Assembly (NCBI GenBank): GCA_964458645.1
Contig: CAYWJU010000005.1
Location: 42,121-106,120, forward strand
DNA from: DAORHV01 sp964458645
GTDB lineage: Bacteria > Patescibacteriota > Gracilibacteria > Peribacterales > Peribacteraceae
DNA: 64,000 nucleotides
Direction: 5' to 3'
The notes beneath the pieces were generated by a model that worked only from the letters and a program-made list of their open reading frames with translations, did not search any database and was not told the DNA's origin. Positions 52,220 to 60,670 of this stretch are shown piece after piece. Each line of letters begins with the position of its first letter. Positions within the stretch are counted from its first letter, which is position 1. A program made the position numbers and the translations under genes.

Positions 52220-52567
52220 ATGTTCGACCCGATGGCCGACCTGGCAAACCCAGGCAGCGACGATCCGTTGGCCCCGTCATCTAATTTCGGTGCACCTGCA
52301 CCCCAGCAGCGACAGCCCCGCCGTGAAGGCGGTGGAGGTGCTCGCCAGGGCGGTGGCGATCCGGGACGTTACGGCGAGGAGTTGCACTCCGTAACAATCC
52401 GCGCACGCCAGCGCACGTTCTACATCGATTTGAAGCAGTCATCCAACGGCAAGTTCGTCAAAGTCTCCGAGAAGTCCCGCGGCGGACAGAAGACCACGAT
52501 CATCTTTGATATCGAAGATTTGCCGAAGTTCATTGAGGCGCTCAACGAGATGCAGACGAAAATCTAA
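52220..52567 (+). CDS. PUR family (DUF3276) nucleic-acid-binding protein
   Basis: The 115-residue reading from the ATG at 52220 has a disordered Pro/Gln/Gly/Arg-rich N-terminus (about 1-50) and one PUR-alpha repeat: LHSVTIRARQRTFYIDLKQS, GKFVKVSEKSRGGQKTTIIF and a closing helix (LPKFIEALNEMQTK). Bacterial PUR proteins dimerise and bind single-stranded DNA or RNA. A second ATG at 52232 is possible. The stop directly meets a repeat element. Confidence 0.85.
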   Translation: MFDPMADLANPGSDDPLAPSSNFGAPAPQQRQPRREGGGGARQGGGDPGRYGEELHSVTIRARQRTFYIDLKQSSNGKFVKVSEKSRGGQKTTIIFDIEDLPKFIEALNEMQTKI

Positions 52568-52660
52568 GGATTTCGACGAAACCAAAGATTCCGACGATTC
52601 CGAGGATGCGAAGATATTCGATCCTCGGTTTCTTCGGTTACTTCGTATTCTTCGGAGTCC
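52568..52660. repeat. GATTC/TTCGG-type intergenic repeat, copy 4
   Basis: It fills the gap between two convergent genes. The left arm has GATTCCGACGATTCCGAGGAT and the right arm ATCCTCGGTTTCTTCGGTTAC; CCGAGGAT and ATCCTCGG are perfect complements and the remainder pairs imperfectly over about 40 bases. It probably serves as a terminator for both genes. Confidence 0.7.
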
Positions 52661-53923
52661 TCATTCCGTGGGCAGCACATACCCGTTGATCAACGGGTTG
52701 ATCAGCATGGTTTGCCACACAATCTTTGCAGACTCGGCGCGGGTGATGAGGTTGCCCGGCTTGAATGTGCCGTCGGGGTAGCCGGAGACGATGTCGTACG
52801 CCACTGCCAAGTCGACCGTCGGACGGAACCAATCATCGGTGGTGACATCCGGGAAGATTAGAATCGATCCAGAGGCCGCATCTCGCGGAAGGCTTAACTG
52901 AGAGGCAAGGATGAGCATTTTCAATGCCTCGGCACGATTCACCGGTTGGTCGGGCTTGAACTCGCCGTCGGCATAGCCCTCTACGATTCCGTAGTATGCG
53001 GCGGTGTAGATCACCTGGCGGCGTAGCGTGGTGTCGGCGTCTTCATGCTGTTGCGGAATGCTGAGCACATCGGTGAAGCGTACGGGGACATCGATGGTGT
53101 TCTCGACGAGCGTGGTGCAGGTAGAAAGCAGCGCCATCTTCAGGAATTCGAAGCGCGTTACCGGTCGGTCGGGCTGAAAGGTGCCATCGGCGTAGCCGCC
53201 GACGATCGGACTTCGGCCTGGAAGAATGAGTGTCCGTTGCAAGCGGCTGACATGTGCGGCGCTCCAGTGTTTGTTCATGTCGGACAACGGATCGACCAAC
53301 GATCCGAACTCCAGACAAGCGCTTTCGCGTGGATTGGTCTTGGCATCGGTTTCCTGTTTGTCGGTTTTGCCATCACGGTCGGTATCGGCATTGAGGGGGT
53401 CGGTTCCTTTGGTGTATTCATCGGCATTGGTGACGCCGTCGGCATCTGCATCTTCTATCGCGCCCTTTGGTGCACCTGTTGCTGCAGCCAAGCCGGTTTG
53501 CTCCTCCCATTCGTCAGGCAGGTCATTGGCGTTGGCGTCCTTGTTCGAATTGGCGTTCAGCGGAAACGGGTCTTGCGCATCGTTCACGCCGTCTGCATCG
53601 CTATCAACATTCTTTGGGTTGGTGCCGCGCAGCGCTTCGATGCCGTTGTTCCAACCGTCACCGTCCGCATCGAATGTCATGTCGTCGGTTTTATCCAATG
53701 GGCTGCGGTTTGCCGTCACCTCCGAGCCATCCGATTCTCCTCCTCCATCCGTATCGGCGTTGTAGGGGTCGGTTTCACCGGGGTCGACGCTGCCGTTGCC
53801 ATCGGCGTCTTCACGGATGTCGGCAATGCCATCGCCGTCCATATCGCGGTCGGCGGCCAATGCCGGGTGCACACCCGTAGAAAGCAACAGTACGATGGCG
53901 GAGAGCGAGAGCAGGCGGCGCAT
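52661..53923 (-). CDS. Surface protein with Asp-rich calcium repeats and three SLH repeats
   Basis: This 420-residue protein has a signal peptide (LLSLSAIVLLLSTGVHPALA), then thrombospondin type 3-like calcium loops (about 24-200: DMDGDGIADIREDADGNGS, DSDADGVNDAQDPFP, DADADGVTNADEYTKG). Three SLH repeats follow (about 235-415; GYADGTFQPDRPVTRFEFLK, GYADGEFKPDQPVNRAEALK, GYPDGTFKPGNLITRAESAK). The SLH part anchors it to the cell wall; the acidic loops should bind Ca2+. Its ATG lies one base after the fmt stop, so it is translated from the fmt message. Confidence 0.92.
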   Translation of the reverse strand: MRRLLSLSAIVLLLSTGVHPALAADRDMDGDGIADIREDADGNGSVDPGETDPYNADTDGGGESDGSEVTANRSPLDKTDDMTFDADGDGWNNGIEALRGTNPKNVDSDADGVNDAQDPFPLNANSNKDANANDLPDEWEEQTGLAAATGAPKGAIEDADADGVTNADEYTKGTDPLNADTDRDGKTDKQETDAKTNPRESACLEFGSLVDPLSDMNKHWSAAHVSRLQRTLILPGRSPIVGGYADGTFQPDRPVTRFEFLKMALLSTCTTLVENTIDVPVRFTDVLSIPQQHEDADTTLRRQVIYTAAYYGIVEGYADGEFKPDQPVNRAEALKMLILASQLSLPRDAASGSILIFPDVTTDDWFRPTVDLAVAYDIVSGYPDGTFKPGNLITRAESAKIVWQTMLINPLINGYVLPTE

Positions 53924-53924
53924 A

Positions 53925-54797
53925 CTAGGAGAGGGAAGGAGGTCTCAGGCCGCGGGAGTACGCGGCGCCGGTCATCGGTTTTTTCCCGGCGGGCTGGATC
54001 TGCATGACGTACAGGTTCGTGCCGCCCGCGCACTCCATCGGCATGGCGTCCGGGTGAGGTTCCAGTTGCGTTGAAAGCAGCTTTAGTCCGTTCCACGTGA
54101 CGCCTGGCCACGGTGTGAGCGCACGCACGCGGCGGTCGATTTCTTCCGCCGTCATGGAGCCAGCGTTTACTGTTCCGTCTTCACGTGTGAGTTTGCGGCA
54201 AAACGTAGCCTCGGCCGGGTTTTGCGGTTTTTCCGCGGGCAGCGAGAGCAGCGTATCCAGCAGCAGCTTGGCGCCGACGATCGCCAGCCTGTCGTGCAAG
54301 ACGGGAGTCGTGTCCCGCGGCTGTAGATCAACGCCCACCTGGTCCAGTACCGGCCCGGCATCCAGCTCCTTCACCATGCGCTGCACCGTCACGCCGGTTT
54401 CCGGCAATCCCAATAAAACGGCGTGCTGGATGGGCGATGCCCCGCGCAGCTTGGGTAGCAAGGATGCATGTACGTTCACGGATGCTTTCTGTGCACAGTC
54501 CAGGATTTCCTGCGAAAGGATTTGTCCGTACGACACCACCACCAGAAAATCCGGGTGACCTATTGTGGGCGCCAATTCTTTCCATTCGGTGTTCAGTGAA
54601 GCCGGCTGCAACACCGGCAACTTGAGCTTCTCGGCCAGCGTTTTCACCGGCGGCGGCGTGAGCACCTGCCTGCGGCCCACGGGTTTGTCGGGCTGCGTGA
54701 TGACCGTGGTCACGCGAAAACGATCATCGGCGCATAATGCTTCCAGACAGGGGAGCGCGAAGGCCGATGTTCCGCAGAAGACGATCGAGGTGGTCAC
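53925..54797 (-). CDS. fmt: Methionyl-tRNA formyltransferase
   Basis: This 290-residue protein matches Fmt: IVFCGTSAFALPCLEAL at the start, FLVVVSYGQIL, NVHASLLPKLRGASPIQ (Asn and His of the active site) and MVKELDAGPVLDQ. A C-terminal domain follows (TPWPGVTWNGLKLLSTQ). It formylates Met-tRNA for initiation. The start is GTG; TACAAT at 54804-54809 ends six bases before it. An SLH protein gene follows one base after the stop. Confidence 0.94.
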   Translation of the reverse strand: MTTSIVFCGTSAFALPCLEALCADDRFRVTTVITQPDKPVGRRQVLTPPPVKTLAEKLKLPVLQPASLNTEWKELAPTIGHPDFLVVVSYGQILSQEILDCAQKASVNVHASLLPKLRGASPIQHAVLLGLPETGVTVQRMVKELDAGPVLDQVGVDLQPRDTTPVLHDRLAIVGAKLLLDTLLSLPAEKPQNPAEATFCRKLTREDGTVNAGSMTAEEIDRRVRALTPWPGVTWNGLKLLSTQLEPHPDAMPMECAGGTNLYVMQIQPAGKKPMTGAAYSRGLRPPSLS

Positions 54798-54837
54798 GCG
54801 ACCATTGTACCTCTACTTTACTCAAACAGCCGAATAG

Positions 54838-55164
54838 TCAGGATGCTGCGGGCGTATTACGAGTTTTCTTTCTTTTCTTCAGCCACAGTGCTGTCATGAG
54901 CATCAGCCCGCAAACGAGCAACTGCAACCCATGCTGCTCGAAGGCAATGAAGATTGTCGGCTTACTGCAGTCCATATTGTACGCCACACAGACCCATTGT
55001 CGGGTGTTTTCGTAATTGCTGTTAAGCATTTTTGCAATCTTCAGGCCGGCCTCTGCAAAACCAGAGCCCCCAATGATGAAGAATGCAGGCGACCAATCTA
55101 CTTTTGAAAACCGGGCGCGGACTTTCTCATATCCTACGGGATCGAGTTTCTGTAAAAAATTCAA
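54838..55164 (-). CDS. Small membrane protein
   Basis: This 108-residue protein has one or two hydrophobic segments (SPAFFIIGGSGFAEAGLKIA; GLQLLVCGLMLMTALWLKKR) with a loop containing two Cys (WVCVAYNMDCSK) and a basic tail. The only near start is TTG at 55164, with TAGACT at 55180-55185 upstream. No family is recognised. Confidence 0.45.
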   Translation of the reverse strand: MNFLQKLDPVGYEKVRARFSKVDWSPAFFIIGGSGFAEAGLKIAKMLNSNYENTRQWVCVAYNMDCSKPTIFIAFEQHGLQLLVCGLMLMTALWLKKRKKTRNTPAAS

Positions 55165-55239
55165 AAGTAGGAAGGGAAAAGTCTACAAGTATCTTATTTC
55201 AAACACTTGGTGTGATCAACTATGCTCTATAGTGTCCTC

Positions 55240-55560
55240 ATGGTATCGCACCGACCGCAGTCCGCCGCCAACATGATCCGTACCATTGCGGGCGGTTTTG
55301 CACGTGAAATTCCGCCCAACATCGCCCAGATTGTGAGTATCACCGAAGTCGTTGTCAGTCCCGACATCGGGCATGCCACCATTTACGTGACCGCACTGAC
55401 CAATGCCAAGGCCGCCGCCGACTGGCTGCACAAGAATGCCAAGCGCAAATTGAAGCCGACAATCGCCAAGCAGCTGAACATGTTCACCGTCCCGTCGCTG
55501 CGCTTCGTGGTCGATGAGCGTCCCGAGCGCGCCAATCGTATCGACGAATTATTGCGGTAA
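55240..55560 (+). CDS. rbfA: Ribosome-binding factor A
   Basis: The 106-residue reading from the ATG at 55240 matches RbfA: NMIRTIAGGFAREIP at the start, ITEVVVSPDIGHATIYVTAL in the KH-type core and LRFVVDERPERANRIDELL at the end. RbfA binds the 30S subunit and is needed for 16S rRNA maturation. An ATG at 55222 is in frame, but TATAGT at 55228-55233 ends six bases before 55240 and lies inside the longer reading. Confidence 0.9.
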   Translation: MVSHRPQSAANMIRTIAGGFAREIPPNIAQIVSITEVVVSPDIGHATIYVTALTNAKAAADWLHKNAKRKLKPTIAKQLNMFTVPSLRFVVDERPERANRIDELLR

Positions 55561-55687
55561 TCACGCGCTGTGATTCGGTTCATGTTGTCAGCTTTGTTTT
55601 CTTTTCGTATGTACTGAAATAGACTCGACGATCTGGCAACTCTAACTCATTGAGTGACTGGCGTGCGGACACTACCATCCATCCCTT

Positions 55688-56647
55688 ATGTTCGAACGCC
55701 AGAACGTCGACCGGGCTACTGCAATCTTCCAAAATGCCAAGCGTCTGTGCTGCATGTGCCACCGCAATCCCGACGGCGACGCAATCGGTTCATTGACGGC
55801 CATTGCCGCGCTCCTGGAGCGACAATACCCAAATATTCCGGTAGAGTTGTATTGCGTGGATCCGTCGCCGCCGACATTTCATTTCGTGTCGTCCGCATTG
55901 CGCATTCGGTCCGACTTGCTGCCACGCGATGGCGACGCGTTTGTGATTGTGGATTGCGCCGAGCCGCACCTTACCGAATATCATGAGTTACTCCCGCAGG
56001 TATTCGATGGAACCTATCCGACGGTGTGCTTCGATCACCACTATTCGAACTCCCAGTTTGCCACGGTGAACTTCATTTATCCCGACATTTCTTCCACCTG
56101 CGAAGTGCTGGTGGGTTTTTGCGACTTCTTGGGTTGGGAGATCGACGCCGATATCGCCACCTCGTTGCTGTTGGGTGTGTATACCGACACGGGCGGCCTA
56201 CTGCACAGCAACACATCCGCTCGCGTGTACCGCACCGTTGCCCGCTTGCTGCGCAGTGGCGGACGCCAGCAATCAGTAGTCAAGAATGTGTTCCGTACGG
56301 CCAAGGTCTCCACGCTGCGACTGTGGGGCCGTGTGCTGGAGAAGATTTCTGTCACAAGTGAGGGTGCGGCGGTTTCGGCCCTCACCGAAGGCGACTTCCG
56401 TGCGACGGGCGCGGACTATTCCGAGCTTACCGGTGCAATCGACTACGTGAACGCCGTGCCGGGCATGAAGTTCTCCATGGTCCTGGCCGAACGACAGGGC
56501 AAAGTGAAGGGGTCGCTTCGCACACTACGGGACGATGTGGACGTGTCGACCATGGCTCAGAAGTTCCATGGCGGCGGACATCGCAAAGCCGCCGGATTCT
56601 CGTTGTCGGGCAAGCTGAAGCCGGAGGTACGCTGGAAGGTCGAGTAG
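55688..56647 (+). CDS. DHH family phosphoesterase (NrnA/RecJ-like)
   Basis: This 319-residue protein has the DHH motifs: HRNPDGDAIGSL (about 27-38), VIVDCAEP, CFDHHYSN and YTDTGGLLHSNTS. The DHHA1 domain ends in HGGGHRKAAGFSLSG. It resembles NrnA, which degrades nano-RNA and dephosphorylates pAp, or a c-di-AMP phosphodiesterase. It is typically placed after rbfA, as here. TACCAT at 55673-55678 gives a leader of about three bases. Confidence 0.92.
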   Translation: MFERQNVDRATAIFQNAKRLCCMCHRNPDGDAIGSLTAIAALLERQYPNIPVELYCVDPSPPTFHFVSSALRIRSDLLPRDGDAFVIVDCAEPHLTEYHELLPQVFDGTYPTVCFDHHYSNSQFATVNFIYPDISSTCEVLVGFCDFLGWEIDADIATSLLLGVYTDTGGLLHSNTSARVYRTVARLLRSGGRQQSVVKNVFRTAKVSTLRLWGRVLEKISVTSEGAAVSALTEGDFRATGADYSELTGAIDYVNAVPGMKFSMVLAERQGKVKGSLRTLRDDVDVSTMAQKFHGGGHRKAAGFSLSGKLKPEVRWKVE

Positions 56648-56651
56648 GCGC

Positions 56652-58634
56652 TTACTTGCCGCCGTCGGCTGCTTCCGCCACAGGCGGATCATCACCATTG
56701 TTGCTGTCGCCGTCGCTGTCGCGCTGTTGTTGCTCAAGGGCCTTTTCCTTCTCTTTGCGGCGCAATACTTCCTCTGGCTTGGTCGTGATGATGTTGTGTT
56801 CATTCGGCGAGGCGACGATCTGAATGGCGACGTGGGTGTTGCTGGCGAACAGCACGCCTTGGCCCACGCCGGACCCCAGTAGTAGGTATTTTTCTCCTTC
56901 GGTGAGGTAGAACAACTTGGCCAGGTTATCCACCGATGACGCCGATTGTTTCAGCAGCAGCTGGAGCGATGTGTTCGAGATAATCGGTTTGCCGTACGGC
57001 GAGTTGATGAAGTCATCGATGTCTTGTGTGATGGTCGTCACACCCAGGTAGTACTTACGGGCGCGTTTGATGAGGCCGTATAAGAACAACGCGGAGTCTT
57101 CGTACTGCATCAGGTTCCAGGCTTCGTCGATGACCAGGAAGCGCTTGCGCATGTCGGCGCGGACACGGTTCCACTAAAAGTTGAGCACCACGTAGATGGC
57201 GATGGGGCGCAGCACGTCTTCCAAGTCGCGGATCTGGAACACTACCATCTGCTTTTCCAGTTCGATGTTGGTAACGCGGTCGAAGAGTCCCGAGAAGCTG
57301 CCTTCGGTGAATTTCCTCAGTGTCTGAGCCATTGGTTCGCCGCCGCCGGTGGTCATCAGCACGTCAATGAGGTCATGCAGCGTGGGTGGCTCAATGGTGC
57401 CAGGGTCCTTGGTCTGCAGCGTAATGCCGCGCAGTGCGTAGGTGTCCAAGATGGCTTTGTCGAGCACGCCTTCCTCGGACGGCGTGATGTTGCCGAGCAT
57501 GAGTTTGAACAAGCCGTGCAGGTTGATGACCGCGCTGCGCAGCACTTCGCCGACTTCGGCCTCGTCACCGCGCACGGCCTTGGGCAGGTCGAACGGGTTA
57601 ATGCGGTAGCTGCTCTGCAGCGATACCGGGATTTGCGATCCGCCTACGGTTTTGCACAAGTCGACGTACTCGTTTTCGGGGTCGATGACGTACACCTGCA
57701 CGCCCTGAATAAGGGAGCGCAAAATTTCGAGCTTCACGACGTACGACTTACCTGCACCAGAGGTGGCGAACACGTTCGCGTTGGCGTTGGGCAGGTCGAA
57801 GCGGTCGAAGATGATCAGTGAGTCATTGTGGCGGTTAATGCCATACAACACGCCATGGTCGTCGGTAAGGTCGGAGCTGCTGAATGGGAAGCTGGTGGCC
57901 AGCGCCTGAGTGTTCATGTTGCGGCTGAAGTCCAATTCGTCCAAGCAGTAGGGGAGCGTGGAGTTCCAGCCGTGTTCCATCTGGAAGGCCGACGGCTTGG
58001 TGAGGATCAGTTTTCCACCGAGAATGGCCTCCACGTCGGTCTGAGCCTTTTTCAGCTTGTTCTCGTTCTCGGCGTAGATGGTGAAGTAGAAGCCCAGCTG
58101 GAAGAGCTTTTCACTGCCACGGGCCAAGAGGTCGCGCAGTTCTTCGGCGTCCTGCAATGCGGCTTCCAGGGTGGGGTCGCGGACGATGCCGCGCTGCTGG
58201 AGCATGCGGATGGAGGAGCGCATTTCGGTAACCTTCTTGCGGAGCATCTTCAGAATGACGCGGTTGCTGGCAGGGTAAATGAATTGCGAGATGTCGATCA
58301 TCACGTCGAAGTTGATGAGCTGGCTCATCCAGTTCGGGTAGATCTGGCTCGGCCAGTTGTAGGCGTAGAAGCTGCGGGCGACCAGCTGTTCATTCAGCTG
58401 CATCATGCTGCGGTCGAACTTCAGTCCGGCCGGCGCGATGATATCCAAAATCTTCTGCACGCCTTCCTCGTAGCGTTTGATGATTTCCTTCTCCTCTTTG
58501 GTGAGTTCGTCGGATTCGTCGTCATCGGCGAGAATTTCCTCCACGTTGTGATGCAAACCCAGAAGGTCGTCGATCACTCCGAGGAGCTTGGCTCCTGCGG
58601 GGGTTGCAGCGGTGGTGGGTTTGGGTTTGGACAT
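56652..58634 (-). pseudogene. virB4: virB4 ATPase gene interrupted by an in-frame amber codon
   Basis: Two segments in one frame, 486 and about 173 residues, form one VirB4/TraC-type ATPase if the TAG at 57174-57176 is read through. The first part ends LRPIAIYVVLNF; after the TAG the frame continues WNRVRAD and then MRKRFLVIDEAWNLMQ. Walker A (FATSGAGKSYV, about residue 290) lies in the first part and Walker B (LVIDEAWNL) in the second, so neither part alone is a working ATPase. VirB4 powers type IV secretion or pilus assembly. It may be a recent nonsense mutation, a sequencing error or suppressed. It follows the large lipoprotein gene on the same strand. Confidence 0.85.
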
Positions 58635-58685
58635 GAGTATCAGATCATTGTACTCCAGAATTGCTGTTTTTACAACCTTCTTGGC

Positions 58686-60416
58686 TTATTCAAGCGGTTG
58701 ATTGAAGTGTTGATACAGCTGTCTCATCAAATCCAAAATGTGACTGAACGACAGATCGAACGGAGCATCCAATAAGATTGCCAGCCACCAGACGATGAAA
58801 TAGCCCATTAAACAGACGACAAGGCCCAACAATGCGTAGCGGATAGTCGCACCGGCCTTCTTGATATTTTCTTCGTTGCCGGCAGACGTGATGTATTTCA
58901 TTCCACCCCAGACCAGGTACATGAGACACAGGAACAGGCCTGCAATAAGCAGTAGTGCAATCACGATCGATACGAGCTCGTTGATCGAGCCGTCGCCGCC
59001 TTCCAACAAGGCGTTTACATCAATGACGCCGGTGTCTCCGCCACCGCCACCCGTTGTGCCCGTGTCTCCTGTAGTTGTTCCGCCGGTTGCCCCTCCGTCT
59101 CCACCGGTGTCACTGCCTGCAGTCGAACCTGCACCTCCGCCGGTATTACTACCTGCAGTCGTGCCTCCGATTGTACCGCCGTTGACGCCTCCCGTAGTAC
59201 TGGAGCTGCTTCCAAATGTGCCAAACGGATTGCCGAAAATACTGCGTGATTGCTTCGAGCTGCTGCTCGACGCGGTGCTGTTCCTGCCGCTGCCACCTGT
59301 TGAGTTGCCGGTGCTGGCTCCGCCCGTTGTATTACCCCCCGTCGAACCCCCTGTGCTCGCACCTCCAGCGGTAGTTCCGCCCGTAGAACCGCCGGTACTT
59401 GCAACGCCGGATGCGTTTCCGCCGGTGGAACCTCCTGTGCTCGCGCCTCCAGAGGAATTTCCACCTGTCGAGCCTCCGGTACTTGCTCCGCCAGTCGAAC
59501 CCCCCGTACTCGCTCCTCCGGATGTACTGCCGCCGCTAGAGCCGCCAGTTGTCGTGCCGCTGGTACGAGTGGTTCCTCTGCCCGTGCTGCCACCGCCCGA
59601 GCGATTGCCACGACGTTCAAGGATTTTCAGATCCAGCGTTCCGGGCAGATCCACGACCTTCGTTCCTGCAATGAGCGGTTCACGGTTCTCTTGAATAGCC
59701 AGGCTCTTCTCGCCGTAGAGTTGCAGCAAGTCTTCCAGTGTTTGGCTTACGTTCTTGACTTGGTCCAATTTCAGGTTGGCCTCGGAGATTTGGCGCTCTT
59801 TTTCATTGAGCGCTTTTTGTTTTTCGTTGGCGAGCAAGTAATCCCGATCATTGGTGGCATTGCGCAATTCGCGCTCCAGGTCGGCACGTTCACGATTCAG
59901 TTGCCGCAAGCTTTCCGTCTGCACCTCATCTGCAGCTGTCAGTTCCCCCAGCCGCGTATTGGCGCGCTGTGCAATGTTATCCAGCGACGTAATGTACACA
60001 TCCAGGGTAGCCTGGCGATCCAGGCTTCTGTTCAACATGTCCAGCACGTCCACCTGCAGTGCATCGGCAAAGGCTTGGATAAGATCAAAGTCTGGGTCCG
60101 AAATAGAGCTCTGCTTGTCGAAGATAGCAGTTTGTACCTGAATACCGCCGATACCGCCGCTGACAAGAGCGGTCGGACTGGTGGAGAGAAAATGCGACAC
60201 AAAGACCCCCATGAGCGCGGCACGCCGCGTCTTGCGGGCATCGGCTGAATTTTGTACGAGTGTATCCACGACAAAGACTCCGCTACGTCCGCCACTGGTA
60301 CGCGTCATCTGCCCTTGTTGAGCTGGAGTCACGGGAGTTTTTGCTCCACATGCACCAAGAGTCAACAGGAGTAGACCTGTAGCAAGGAGCCGGAAGTAAG
60401 AACGCGACTTCAGCAT
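58686..60416 (-). CDS. Large lipoprotein with coiled coil, Gly/Ser/Thr repeats and C-terminal VirB2-like membrane domain
   Basis: The 576-residue reading from the ATG at 60416 has a lipoprotein signal (LLATGLLLLTLGAC, Cys at about 23). A helical domain with a long coiled coil follows (about 150-260; ELRNATNDRDYLLANEKQK). Then come some 150 residues of Gly/Ser/Thr/Ala repeats built of GGASTGGSTGG-like units, and an Asp/Gly spacer. It ends with two membrane helices (about 500-570) joined by GGMKYITSAGNEENIKKAG, which is the VirB2/TrbC turn. I know of no such fusion. It is the first gene of a unit with virB4. The promoter at 60426-60454 leaves only about three bases of leader. Confidence 0.75.
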   Translation of the reverse strand: MLKSRSYFRLLATGLLLLTLGACGAKTPVTPAQQGQMTRTSGGRSGVFVVDTLVQNSADARKTRRAALMGVFVSHFLSTSPTALVSGGIGGIQVQTAIFDKQSSISDPDFDLIQAFADALQVDVLDMLNRSLDRQATLDVYITSLDNIAQRANTRLGELTAADEVQTESLRQLNRERADLERELRNATNDRDYLLANEKQKALNEKERQISEANLKLDQVKNVSQTLEDLLQLYGEKSLAIQENREPLIAGTKVVDLPGTLDLKILERRGNRSGGGSTGRGTTRTSGTTTGGSSGGSTSGGASTGGSTGGASTGGSTGGNSSGGASTGGSTGGNASGVASTGGSTGGTTAGGASTGGSTGGNTTGGASTGNSTGGSGRNSTASSSSSKQSRSIFGNPFGTFGSSSSTTGGVNGGTIGGTTAGSNTGGGAGSTAGSDTGGDGGATGGTTTGDTGTTGGGGGDTGVIDVNALLEGGDGSINELVSIVIALLLIAGLFLCLMYLVWGGMKYITSAGNEENIKKAGATIRYALLGLVVCLMGYFIVWWLAILLDAPFDLSFSHILDLMRQLYQHFNQPLE

Positions 60417-60425
60417 AATCTCTCT

Positions 60426-60454
60426 ATTATACCTTATTTTTGCTCCTAGGTAAA
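60426..60454 (-). promoter_or_regulatory. Promoter of the lipoprotein-virB4 unit
   Basis: Reverse strand TTTACC, 17 bases, TATAAT. The bases from the -10 box, TATAATAGAGAGATT, are identical to those at the PrgI-TraC promoter (16835-16849). Transcription should start about three bases before the ATG. Confidence 0.75.
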
Positions 60455-60670
60455 ACCTGGTTTCGCGCGTTGCATTGCATGAAACTCCCACTTTTATGCA
60501 CACGTTTTCCACAGAGTTTTGCACATTTTGGGTGTACGTTTGTGCACAAATTTTGTGTTCGAAGTGCTGTAAAGACATGAAGAAAAAGAGTGATCAAGAA
60601 CAAATTATTGTTTCGCCTACACAATCACGTTCATCGGTATACAGTAGCGCTGTTTTCGTGATCACTTTCT

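Noticed and set aside
55580..55762. A 60-residue reverse-strand frame between rbfA and the DHH gene
   Set aside because: It overlaps the start of the DHH gene, has no TANNNT box or other start signal and has no family resemblance.
57174..57176. General reassignment of TAG to an amino acid
   Set aside because: TAG ends the ABC-F and deacetylase genes, among others, at the expected lengths, so the virB4 case needs a local explanation.
57828..58775. A 315-residue frame opposite virB4
   Set aside because: Shadow of the virB4 N-terminal half; its sequence is the complement of conserved VirB4 segments.
59290..59560. A CRISPR-like array or tandem DNA repeat in the reverse strand
   Set aside because: The repeats are codons for a Gly/Ser/Thr/Ala linker within the lipoprotein gene; there are no spacers.
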